Of a DNA stretch of 64,000 bases, positions 22,155-32,603 are shown piece by piece. The notes under the pieces are model-generated. The model saw nothing but the letters and a program-made list of their open reading frames with translations, did no database searches and had not been told where the DNA came from. Position numbers and translations under genes: made by a program. The stretch lies in assembly GCA_964017145.1 (NCBI GenBank), contig OZ024850.1, positions 3,077,618 through 3,141,617 of the forward strand, given 5' to 3'. The DNA is from Agrocybe praecox. Lineage: Eukaryota > Basidiomycota > Agaricomycetes > Agaricales > Agrocybaceae. Position 1 is the stretch's first letter. Each line of letters starts with the position of its first letter.

Positions 22155-23110
22155 CTAATCTAATCTTGCAGTTAGAAATAAATCGACAAGAAGAATTATT
22201 CGGGCAAGCATATGAGAATCCCCAAATATCCAAATCGACAGATTTTCCATTGGTTTACCCCTCGGGGAAGTGGCAACATGCAGTAACATGCCCAGCGGTA
22301 TCATCACTGGAAAGGTGGACAGGAGGCACCAGATGTGCGATTCGGTATGCGTCGGAAAGTTAAACCCCCACGCAATGCAATGAAGACCGCCAAATATGAC
22401 GGCAGAGAAGGAGAAAATGAGAAATGCAACAGTCCCATCTCGTGGACTTTCAGTACGATTCTCACTTTGAGGAGAATAGAAGGCAGGCAAGTGAGTCATA
22501 TGTTCTCGTTCGACCCAAGGCCGAGTATCATCCAACCGGCTGGTACTATCACAGCCAAGAACACCAAAAGCAAAAATTGTTTAGTGATGAAAGAGATAAT
22601 ACGACATGAAATGGGGAATGACGACGACGACATTCCTTTCCTCGTAGTTGTTGCGCGGCCTTCTCTATAGCTCAGAGAAGTACTTGTAGAAGTCTCTTTC
22701 TCAGAGAACGTTTTTGAATGAAGTGCTGGATAATGTTGAACCGCGAGTCTATAACTTGAAGTACGGTTTTACGTGACTTTTCCAAAAATCAGTGTTTATC
22801 CATTCTTGAAGAAATATAATGCGCACTTGCTCCTCCGGTGGCTCATCCAACTTGAAAGCTCTCGTTACTACCTTCCCATAATGCGCAGGATCGTCGATGA
22901 CTAGAGCATATTTCAACTGGTGAACAAATACATAGTCAGACGTGGCCAAGTTGAGGTAAACTGGAACCCGATACTTCACATCAAGCGGCTTCAAGAACCA
23001 CCAGAAGAAATTTAATAATACATCATAGCGTTTGAGGTAGCAAAGAGCAATAGTTGCTATTTCCAAGTCATGCGGCGCGTCCTCGAATCTCGAAGCATAT
23101 CGCGAGATAG
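22155..23110 (-). pseudogene. Second membrane-family paralogue, N-terminally truncated
   Basis: On the minus strand: LEIATIALCYLKRYDVLLNF (exon 2 equivalent), KPLDVKYRVPVYLN, then HMTHLPAFYSPQ, GGLHCIAWGFNFPTHTESHI, ending ARIILLVDLFLTARLD. The CTCPDTRS exon and the LPPSAFL..DW..IPHF end are absent. The central piece around 22560-22740 is out of frame with its neighbours. It is a different, older family member than the gene at 20311-21993. Copies 1 and 2 of the segment contain progressively smaller pieces of it. Confidence 0.7.
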
Positions 23111-23365
23111 TATATCATCTATATATTATGGTTTATACATCGGAATATTTACTCACATCAACTCGCCGTCGTGTATCCTCTTGACTCAGAATGCCACATT
23201 TCAAAGGGCATGAAAACTGATTTAGAATGATGGATACGGGCCCGGTGGTTGAGTCAGTAGATTTAACCTGACAACGACGATTTGTGATCTGAGGATTAGT
23301 GATGTTCGGAATCAACAATCTGCGAAACACGTCTACAGCGACAAACAGCGCGTCGTTGTTGATTG

Positions 23366-23371
23366 ACGCGT
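23366..23371. promoter_or_regulatory. MCB-like site upstream of RNR1
   Basis: The palindromic ACGCGT lies within gattgACGCGTcttaat, about 400 bp before the RNR1 start. In yeasts this motif binds MBF and times RNR gene expression to G1/S; use by this fungus is inferred. The same site is present in both orphan promoter copies (9134-9139, 16362-16367). Confidence 0.5.
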
Positions 23372-23770
23372 CTTAATTTAAGCGTGTCAAAAGCGTGTCT
23401 AACCTTAACCCTTGGAATTCAGTATAATGCGTTTTCTCTTTTACTTTCTTCAAAGATTCGTTTCGACATTGTTCAGGAATTTTTTCTATCATACCCTGCA
23501 TCATTTCTGATTTTTTAAAAACGAAATTATCATGGAATTTTCAAACAAAGACTGGAATGAGCGTTCCGGCCGAAATTGTTTGATATCTGTGACAAACATC
23601 ACGCGCTTAGTCAGACATCTGCATAAAATTGAAGCGCGTTTTCGTGTTTCGTTCTCTTCATCTTGCTCCCCCACCACCAAACCCCTACTCCTTCGTACCC
23701 CTTCCAGGGTTTCTTTTTCTTTTCTTTTCCTCATCTGCAACGACTCTCTGCTATTCATAGCCGATACGCA

Positions 23771-26700
23771 ATGGCATACGTTTTCAAACGAGGTTAGTGG
23801 TCGCCACGCATACGTTCTTTTGATTTTCGGTATATTGACCATTTTCTCCAGATGGGTGAGTTGAGCACGCATACCACGCGTTTGAGCTATTATTTTCTAC
23901 CCAGAGATGCTTACTGTGTGTTTTTAGGCGTAAGGAACGCGTCCAATTTGACAAGGTATGTAACGCGTCGCGTCGATATTGATGTCGTGTCAGATATTGA
24001 TTATTATTTCGATTATTCCAGATTACGGCTCGAATTGAGAAACTCTCATACGGTCTTGATCGCAACTTCATCGATCCTGTTGAGTACGAATAGTCTTTAT
24101 CTCCAATTGCATGGATTTTCAATATCAGTGTTTAGGGTTACCCAGAAGGTCGTCGCAGGAGTATATCATGGAGTGACAACGGTGGAACTCGATGTACGCG
24201 ATTTCCTCCATTATATGACTTGTATAATCTTATGGAATTTTAGAACCTTGCCGCCGAGACCGCAGCATACCTAACGACAAAGCATCCCGATTACGCCGTC
24301 CTCGCCGCTCGCATTGCCATCTCTAACCTCCACAAGGAAACGAAAAAATCTTTTTCACAAGTCATCAGTGATTTATATAATTATGGTGAAACTGTCTCAT
24401 CACTCTCAAGAGAAGCACACCGTTCTCATTTTCATTTTCTAGTCAACCCAAAGAACGGAAGGGCTTCTGGTATGATTTCGGAAGAGACCTACCAAGTGGT
24501 CCGCGACAACGCCGAAACCTTGGACTCTGCCATCATCTACAACCGTGACTTCAGCTACAACTACTTCGGTTTCAAAACCTTGGAACGCTCCTATCTTCTC
24601 CGTCTCGATGGCCGTGTCGCTGAGAGGCCTCAGCACATGATCATGCGTGTTGCTGTTGGAATACACGGAAGGGACATTGAGCAAGTCCTTCAAACTTACA
24701 ACCTGATGTCGGAACGATACTTTACCCATGCCTCGCCCACTCTGTTCAACGCTGGAACCCCTCACCCTCAGCTCAGCTCGTGTTTCCTTGTTGCCATGAA
24801 GGATGATTCTATCGAGGGCATCTATGATACATTAAAAAACTGTGCCATGATTAGCAAGACTGCAGGAGGAATTGGCTTGAACATTCATAACATTCGTGCC
24901 ACCGGGTACGTTTATTTATGCTACAATTTACTAACAATTCGATACTTACTGGCTTATGGTTTATCAGATCATACATCGCAGGCACCAATGGGTATTCGAA
25001 TGGTATCGTACCCATGTTGCGAGCATACGACGCCACTGCTCGTTATGTGGATCAAGGAGGCAATAAGCGTCCAGGTGCATTTGCCATCTATCTCGAGCCA
25101 TGGCACGCAGATGTCTTCGAATTCCTTGACTTGCGCAAGAATCACGGGAAGGAAGAAGTTCGCGCCCGCGACTTGTTCTATGCCCTTTGGATCAATGACC
25201 TTTTGTAAGTGATGAATTATCTATTAGTTACCCGACCGTTTTTAACGGGGTTTACAGCATGAAGCGCGTCGAGGCTAACGAGAACTGGTCTTTGTTCTGC
25301 CCAAGCGAGGCGCCCAACCTGCACGAAGTTTACGGCACCGAATTTGAGGCCTTGTATATCAAATATGAGGCTGAAGGACGTGCTCGCAAGGTCATCCCTG
25401 CTCAGAAGCTGTGGTATGCCGTTCTCGAAGCTCAGATTGAAACTGGAGGACCTTTCATGGTCTACAAGGATCATGCCAACAGTGAGTTGTTATGTAGTTA
25501 CTTAATATTCGATCCCTAACGTCGTTATCCAGATAAATCCAACCAGAAGAATTTGGGAACAATTAAGTCATCCAACTTGTGCACTGAAATCATCGAGTAC
25601 TCTTCTCCAGAAGAAACAGCTGTCTGCAATCTTGCCTCTCTTGCTCTCCCCAGCTATATCGTCAACGGCCAGTACGACTTCCAGAAGCTTCACGACGTTA
25701 CCAAAGTCGTTACCTATAACCTCAACAAGATCATTGATGTTAACTACTACCCTATCCCTGAAGCTCGCCGTTCAAATATGCGTCATCGTCCCATCGGTGT
25801 CGGTGTACAAGGTCTCGCTGATGCCTTCATGGCACTCCGCATGCCTTTCGACTCTCAAGCTGCAAAGGAACTTAACATCCAAATTTTCGAGACTATCTAC
25901 CACGCTGCTCTTGAGGCTAGCTCCGAGCTTGCTGAGCGTGATGGTCCCTATGAGACTTGGATGGGAAGCCCTGCCCAACAGGGACAGCTCCAGTATGACA
26001 TGTGGGGTGTTACTCCCACTGATCTTTGGGATTGGGCTAGCTTGAAAGAGAAGATCGCTAGAACTGGTTTGAGGAACTCTCTTCTCGTTGCGCCTATGCC
26101 CACTGCCTCTACTAGTCAGATCTTGGGTAACAATGAGTGCTTCGAGCCTTACACCAGGTATGTTCTTCTCTTTTGCGTATTACCGACCAATATTTATGTC
26201 AACTCTTAGCAATATCTACACACGTCGTGTGCTAGCTGGTGAATTCCAAATTGTTTGCCCTTGGCTCCTTCGTGAGCTCGTCGACCTAGGTTTGTGGGAC
26301 GATAACATGAAGAACATGATCATTGCACACAACGGCTCCGTTCAAAACATCCCCACCATTCCCGACGACGTCAAGGCTATTTACAAGACAGTTTGGGAAA
26401 TTAGTCAGAAGAAGGTCCTCGATCTTGCTGCTGACCGCGGTGCTTTCATTTGTCAGAGCCAGTCCCTCAACGTGCATTTGCAAGCTCCTACCATGGGTCA
26501 GTTGACGAGCATGCACTTCTATGGATGGAAGAAGGGTTTGAAGACCGGCATGTACTACCTGCGCACCCGACCTGCTGCTCAGGCTATTCAATTTACCGTC
26601 GACCAAAGCGTTCTTGCCAGCGCCAAGCAGCAAAATGCAGACGCTAAGACTCTGCGCGCAACCAATGCTGCTGCTGCTCGCACTATCCTGAGGCCCGCTG

Positions 26701-27098
26701 TTCGCCCCACTGGCATCCCTACTCCCTCCTCATCACCATCTCCTCCGCGGTCTGTTGCTACTCCTTCACCTATAGCCACTCCTGTACCCGTGACTCCTGT
26801 TACAATCAAACAGGAGCCCGTCTCACCATCTCCGCTGAAGTTCGTCGAGTCGGCTTCTACTCCACCCCCTTCTATCACACCCTCGTCGTCGACCGAGACT
26901 GCCCTCGATTCCACCGCCGAGTCCTCCCTTTCCACCTCCCTTGCGGACCTCTCACTCGACGAGAAGACAAGAAAAGCAGCTGAAGCAGATCCTGAATTCG
27001 CAGCGGCACTCATCCGCAAGCACGAGCGCGACCTTGAGGATGCCAAACTCCAATGCTCATTGGAGAACAAGGAGGCTTGCGTGATGTGCTCTGGTTAA
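23771..27098 (+). CDS. RNR1: Ribonucleoside-diphosphate reductase large subunit
   Basis: Class I RNR catalytic subunit: reduces NDPs to dNDPs in the cytosol together with the small subunit. Model: join(23771..23792, 23852..23855, 23928..23955, 24022..24083, 24136..24193, 24244..24385, 24443..24905, 24968..25204, 25258..25481, 25533..26157, 26210..27098), 2754 nt, 917 aa. The N-terminal ATP-cone reads MAYVFKRDGRKERVQF once a 4-nt exon (ATGG) is included. Visible family landmarks are [22 protein letters not shown] (active-site Cys region), [19 protein letters not shown] and the CMCSG-type redox tail ACVMCSG. Between the core and the tail lies a Ser/Pro-rich linker of about 110 residues, with IKQEPVSP. 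The gene is convergent to none of its neighbours; its promoter is triplicated upstream. Confidence 0.97.
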
Positions 27099-27577
27099 AA
27101 GAAACGACTTCCGCGAACCGTGGATCGTTTCCTTTTTCTTTCATCTGGCTCATCTACCTATGTCTTCCTATATGATGTTTTTCTTGTCATGCTATCGCTT
27201 TTTTCTACCCTTTCCATTGTAGTTACACCACACACCCCATCCCAGTTGTCGCCTGAGTGGACTCTGTTGTATGTTATATGCCCCTCCCTTATGTTTGTTT
27301 CCTCCCTTTCCCCGGAACTCGTCTTAATTTGGTGTCCAATATACATCCATAGTCTTGTCTTGAATCACCGTCTGTACAAATACCATAATGCTTCCATAGA
27401 ATAAAATTTTCTTTCTTTCAAACTTCGTCAAAATCGCCCAGGACAAATGTTTCGAGGTGTAGTACTTGTTCACACCTCGACGAACGCGAAGTACTTCAAA
27501 ATTCATGAATATCAATCTCAATACCAATGCAATACCGTTACGCGACTAATGCTCTGCAGAATAACTATTAATGATAA

Positions 27578-27995
27578 GGCTGCGTTCGGACTCATAAATT
27601 CATTTTTTGATGGCGCGTTTTCGCACCGTATATGGTAATCCATATTCTCATCAAAAGCTTCACGTGGAAAGTCTGATTTGCGTGTGACATACATACCACA
27701 ATTCTGATAAGACAAATTTTGATAAATATTAGACTAGATACTATGCAGCCTCTTTCTCCCTGTATTAAACTTTCTATAATATACAAAATAATACTACATG
27801 CCTAATAAATGTTTCAAAGTATCAGTTACGTCCTGCTAGAGTTTAATTGAATTTTCGGTCATGAAACAAAGAATAATCATGTCACAATTTGTCACGGATC
27901 ACGAGACCATGCAGGAACGTCACGAAAATATGGATTGCCAAATACGGTGCGAAAACGCGCCATCAAAAAATGAATTTATGAGTCCGAACGCAGCC
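27578..27995. mobile_element. MITE with long TIRs and TAA target duplication (PIF/Harbinger type)
   Basis: The element is 418 bp. Its ends read GGCTGCGTTCGGACTCATAA and the inverse complement; the match is essentially perfect for about 54 bp and continues imperfectly to about 80 bp (atccatatt). It is flanked by TAA on both sides (27575-27577 and 27996-27998). A 3-bp TAA/TWA duplication with GG(C/G)-starting ends is typical of Harbinger-derived MITEs. No coding capacity. It lies in the 3' flank of RNR1. Confidence 0.85.
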
Positions 27996-28135
27996 TAAGG
28001 GGTTTACATTCTATTACATTTCTAACCTATGGTATACATTTGCCCGACTCTGAAGTTCCCAGCTGTTCATAGCATACAAATAAAACTCTTCAAAACTCGA
28101 AGGGGCCCAAGAATTTATGACTGGGTACGCATTAA

Positions 28136-29341
28136 TTAGACTATGTTCTCTCTTCCACTGGAGACCCGCACGCGAGCCTGCTCCACTGCACGGTATATGT
28201 CTCCAGCTGCCGGTGAGTCAGGCTTGAACTCGAATGTCGACAAGATGGAAGGTACAGAATCGCGAGTTAGAAGGAGAGTGTGCTTCGGATCTGAAGTCGA
28301 AGTCGATGATTTCTGGTCGTCGGGGGAAGACGAATTTGACGGCGAGGGTTCGTAGGAGGATGGAGCGGATATTTGAGAGGCTTTATAGACACCGTCGAGC
28401 TCCTCACTTGGTTCTGGTGTAATTAAATCGTGTTCTAGGAGGGATTGCAGGTATTGAGATGATTTATACGCTGTTTCGATTGATGTAAGTCATAAAGCAG
28501 GTTCAGAGAAGATACTGATGACGATGTACCTCTATAATGCGACCAAGACCGCCATACGCAGAAAAAGAATGGGAGATTTGGGATAATAGCTATAGAAGAA
28601 ACGATGAGACCATGTTATTTTTTCCCGGAGTGAAAACAGAAGAAGGTATGAACGTACGGATGATCATGAAAGGTGCAGTCAAAGGTGCGAAAAACATCCA
28701 TGCATAAAACCCTTTCTTATGTCGGGGTATCCGAAGAGCTGTGTATGCATGCAGTTCGGATAAAACCTTCGAGGGCGATAGGATTGTAGGAGGGAATATA
28801 AGCGGAATCTTGATAAGAATAATGGATCAACCTAAGTCCTCAAGCTCAACTGCAATGATCAGGTGTTTCATACCTTTGTGGTATCTTTCTCGTCTAGCAC
28901 AGGACTTCGTTTTAGCCTGGTAATGGAGGGAGCTAATGATGGGTCGATGCTTTTCAGAGCTAGTTCTTCAAATTCTAGTCTATCGACGAGCTTTTCGCCA
29001 AATTGGAATGTTTTTAACTGTAAATGTGGGTATATCTATCAGTACAGTAGTCGAGAAGGACGCCTAGTGATACGGACCTTCCAGCCACCTTTAGCTTTTC
29101 CAAAACCAGCCCATATATCTGCGGCTTTATTCGTTGTCCAATTCACGAGACCGCCTTCAGGTAACCAGCCTTCTTTCTTCATGTCTTCTCTCTGTTTCCC
29201 CTCTATTATGTTCATATCATTCTTCGACTTCTTCGACGAGATTTGAAATTGGTAGTACGTCAGGCGATTTAACTTTGATATATTTCCAGAGAGAGAAGCC
29301 TGCGTATTTGGACGCGTAAGGGGTATTGCAATAATCCTCAT
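28136..29341 (-). CDS. Mitochondrial K+/H+ exchange-related (KHE1-like) protein
   Basis: Model: complement(28136..28470, 28530..28589, 28658..28808, 28874..29017, 29078..29341), 954 nt, 317 aa, all introns 59-68 nt. Start MRIIAIPLTRPNT. Further landmarks: NWTTNKAADIWAGFGKAKGG, GEKLVDRLEFEELALKSIDP, HKKGFYAWMFFAPLTAPFMI, PNLPFFFCVWRSWSHYRAYK and EHDLITPEPSEELD. This pattern matches the fungal mitochondrial KHE1-related family (yeast YDL183C type), linked to K+/H+ exchange across the inner mitochondrial membrane. There are two hydrophobic segments in the second half. Every exon junction keeps the frame, which supports the model. The start was chosen because it gives the family-typical MRIIAIPLTRP. 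Confidence 0.85.
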
Positions 29342-29344
29342 ATT

Positions 29345-30510
29345 ACGTATAGAGTTCTGCATGATTTACCCTCGTTTTCTCGAAGACGTCTGAGGGTATA
29401 TTGCTTGGAAAAACTCCACAGTTGCACGCGAATATACCCAGCTTTGGAGCTTGTATAACGGTATAACGCAGCGAGATGTTGCTTTTATATGGGTATTTCC
29501 CTTCGGAGTGAATTCCAGAGGTGATTAACGGAAGCAAGGAGGGAGAAGAACGCAAAAAATACAACTTGGTGACGGCGACAAATCTGAAGAGCAGAAATAA
29601 TAAATCGCGTTTTGTTTTATCATGTGACCGATGACGCAGCTGGCACGGTTTCCAACGCCGATGCCGTCTTTCTGCCTAGTACCAATCTTTTGTGGTGCCC
29701 CACCGCGTCTACCCTCGCCGGCACCATAACTTCGCGGCTTTGCTGGAGCTCGTTGTTGCTTCGAATTCATGTACTGCAGAACTACTCAGGCCGTTCTCAG
29801 GTTTCTCTGAATAGAAACCCTGAAATACGCCTTCAAATCACTGGCAACTTCTTCAGCTTAGAATGCTCAACCTTCAAACTCTCTAAAGGTGCTCATCGAC
29901 TATCCTGCCACTGAAGGGATTCGCTCTTTCTGCGATACTAGACTCGGACATCTCTAGACATTGGTGTAAGAGCGCCTACTCAAAGCCCTTGATGTCGAAA
30001 ATTATTTTGGACGTCAGGGTTAGCACAGATCACTAATAATCGGGCGACTTGAACGCCGAAAACCCTTTACGACACTTCTCAATCCTTTGCAGTCGGACTC
30101 CGAGTCGACCTTCTCGAAACAGCATGTAACATTCTTATGTACTTTTAATCAGTACGTAACATTTAGGCAAACTTGAGATGATCCGTCGATATTTCAATAC
30201 TCACATGGTTTTTCGTTTCAACCGTTTCTCAGTGATCATTCAGTTCAATTCAACGTTACTTATGTAAATTCGAATTCTCTGCATAATGAAGAACGTTATC
30301 GTTTACTTACTGGCGCAGCCGAACACACTTATTTCCGCCCCCTTTATGTACAGAAAGAAGCTACGCCACTATAAATATGATGGTCATCTGTATTTATAGG
30401 AGGAATGACCTGAACTCTAGGTTAACTTTTAACCTCTTCGTCCTCTTATGTCTCGATAGACATACATACCCTTGGCTCCTGTCTCCCAAGCTTCCGTGTC
30501 GGGCTGATTA
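29345..30510. other. Intergenic, no confident gene
   Basis: A minus-strand frame at 29525-29770 begins MNSKQQRAPAKPRSYGAGEG and could be a small first exon, but I find no continuation that I recognise. The rest (29800-30500) has only short frames. Confidence 0.4.
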
Positions 30511-30512
30511 AC

Positions 30513-31962
30513 ATGCTGAAGGCATGGGCAATGATGCGCCTGCCCGAGCACCTTGTTGTACAACACGGGCTTTCAGTTGTAAACTCCCCCTTTTCTTCGG
30601 TTGCAATTGCTGCTGATGCGCAGGCCGTGAATCGATGGGCAGGTTCGTGTTTTTCTAGTGACTTTTCACCTTGCACTAACAAAGACCACCGTTAGTTGGT
30701 TCTCTTGCGTTCCTTCTATGGGACGTGATGATTACATTGGATGAAGAGGTTGGTCGTCTTCATTCTTATGTCTCGCTATGTTATCCTTAATGGGACCTAG
30801 GTCAGACTTGTCTGGGGGTTAGCATTTCAAAATTTGTTACGCGCGGACTATGTGCAAATTTGACATGTCATATTACCACTCTAGTCATCCCTTGTCGTCC
30901 ATGAAGATCTTGTATTTCGTGGTTCGGTATGGATCAGTATTGGCTCAGATGTAAGTTTCTAGTTGAGTTACTAGAGTTTAGACTTTTATCGGTTCTTTTC
31001 GCAGACCGTTGCTGTTCAGGGGCTCAGAGCTCTCTTCGTATTTCCATTTCACTATGGAGGATTGTGTCTGGTGGCAATTATATCAAATTGTATCGACTTT
31101 AATAATTGTGTCGGCGCTAGACATAATCCTGATCGGTCGAGGTATGCGATTTTTCGGAGTTTCTATGACTTTTACTTACTTCAACATCTGCAGTACGTGC
31201 GATGTACCACGACAACCGCATTGTCAAGATTCTCGTGTATGTCCTTTTCATTTTTGAAATTGGAAGTATAATCACAGGCTGCGCCGTTTTCCTTCGGCGA
31301 ATCGAATTCGGCAACGCCTGTGTAATACTCCATATGCCCCCTCAAATGGCTCTTTACGGGTGAGATGCTACCAGCCCCTCGCATTTCTCTAAGTGGCTAA
31401 TGATAGTATTCCAGGCTTGGTTCGACAATAATGATGCAGGCAGTCCTGTTCGGCCTCACATTCTACAAGTTTGTACGACATGCTAGAGTACTGGCAGGAA
31501 GACACACACTTGTCGTTCATCTTATGCGGGATGGTGCTTGGGCGTTCTTTGTATTATTTTGTAAGCTCCAACCCATTAATCCCTCTGACCTTTGTCCGAT
31601 CTCCTGTTCGTCGATAGTTATCGATTTTCTTCAAGTCATGCTTTATGCGGGTTCAAATTCCATTTCCAGGGCGTTTTCAACGTGAGAGATTTATACGATT
31701 TTTTATCGCCTTGCTGAATACCTTCGCATATGTCTAGGTGGAGACTGACTTTGGGATCGGTTTGCGTGAGTGGCCGACTTAGCTTATCGGAAGGATCTGT
31801 CAATTGACGTGCAATCCACAGGGCTACCGTGTCTTCCTCAATCTCCGGAAGTTCCATGAGAACGTATCGAAACGCAGGGCAGCAAGCATTATACAACTCA
31901 CGCCCCTGGGTCTCAGTAATCATGACAGGTTGCTTGCTCCGCCGGCTCTGTCTTCTGTTTAG
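30513..31962 (+). CDS. DUF6533-like fungal multi-pass membrane protein, possibly damaged at the 3' end
   Basis: Spliced exons 30513-30642, 30696-30748, 30823-30950, 31005-31141, 31194-31359, 31415-31560 and 31618 onward keep one frame: NRWAVGSLAFLLWDVMITLD, SSMKILYFVVRYGSVLAQIP, VSTLIIVSALDIILIGRVRA, KILVYVLFIFEIGSIITG. This is the layout of the Agaricomycete DUF6533 family (short N-terminal domain then about seven membrane segments). In-frame translation ends at 31683-31685. However, the family-typical end GYRVFLNLRKF is visible downstream (about 31822-31962, stop TAG 31960-31962) in another frame, so a frameshift or an unresolved intron lies near 31670-31690. The insertion encoded at 30823-30890 is longer than usual. 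Confidence 0.65.
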
Positions 31963-32530
31963 GCTGGACAACTGATACGGTGCCATGTATCAACACCATG
32001 TACGCGCCTCTGAATTTCGAAGGCTATCTAGACTCCACCGCCTCTAGGGTTGAAAAAGATGAAACTGGCATCAGGAATATCCGTGCGTGCTTTTGACGTG
32101 CTTACACATTAACCTTTCATTCTTTTCAATTTCCTGTTAAACGCCGATGTCCTGGGCAATCGCACTTACCATCAGCCCGCTCCTTTTTTCGGTCACATAC
32201 TATCATATACGTACTACCTAGTTGAAGTTTTGAAAGTTGGAATTTTTTTACGGACCACAGGGTAAGATGTCTGCAGGAATGATGTCCCTAGCCGATATCC
32301 TGAGATGTCGAGACAGCTAAAGTTATCTACTAGTACTATTAGATCCAAACTTATATTTAAACTTATTTAAACTTATTTAAGAGATGGACATTTCCAGAGA
32401 ATTCCGAACAATTTTCTAGCTTTTAGGTTGGATTCTCCCCACAGAATCCAAACAGATGAATGATGTATTTTGGTATTTGTCAGGACTTAGAAATCAATAA
32501 ATTAGTTTGGACGCGACGTTTGTTTGTGTT
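31963..32530. other. Intergenic upstream of SMC6
   Basis: No gene seen. At about 32346-32382 there is a small tandem repeat of the unit acttatttaaa (three copies), AT-rich, of unknown relevance. Confidence 0.5.
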
Positions 32531-32535
32531 TGGTC

Positions 32536-32541
32536 ACGCGT
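32536..32541. promoter_or_regulatory. MCB-like site upstream of SMC6
   Basis: ACGCGT in ggtcACGCGTcaaagtg, 63 bp before the SMC6 start, followed by a GTCGCG. By analogy with yeast MBF targets this suggests S-phase-linked transcription; unproven here. Confidence 0.4.
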
Positions 32542-32603
32542 CAAAGTGTCGCGTTTTCTTTCATTTTCCTCTACCACCAACCTAATTCTCTAAATCAAAG
32601 AAG

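Larger units (their letters stand above)
18780..23785. repeat. Amplified segment, copy 3 (joined to real RNR1)
   Basis: It contains the only intact LYPEIR gene, an intact membrane gene, the best-preserved second membrane paralogue, and the RNR1 promoter followed by the complete RNR1 gene. Because only this copy continues into RNR1, it most likely keeps the ancestral right-hand junction. Confidence 0.8.

Noticed and set aside
26588..27070. 160-codon minus-strand frame inside RNR1
   Set aside because: Antisense of the Ser/Pro-rich linker of RNR1; no independent evidence.
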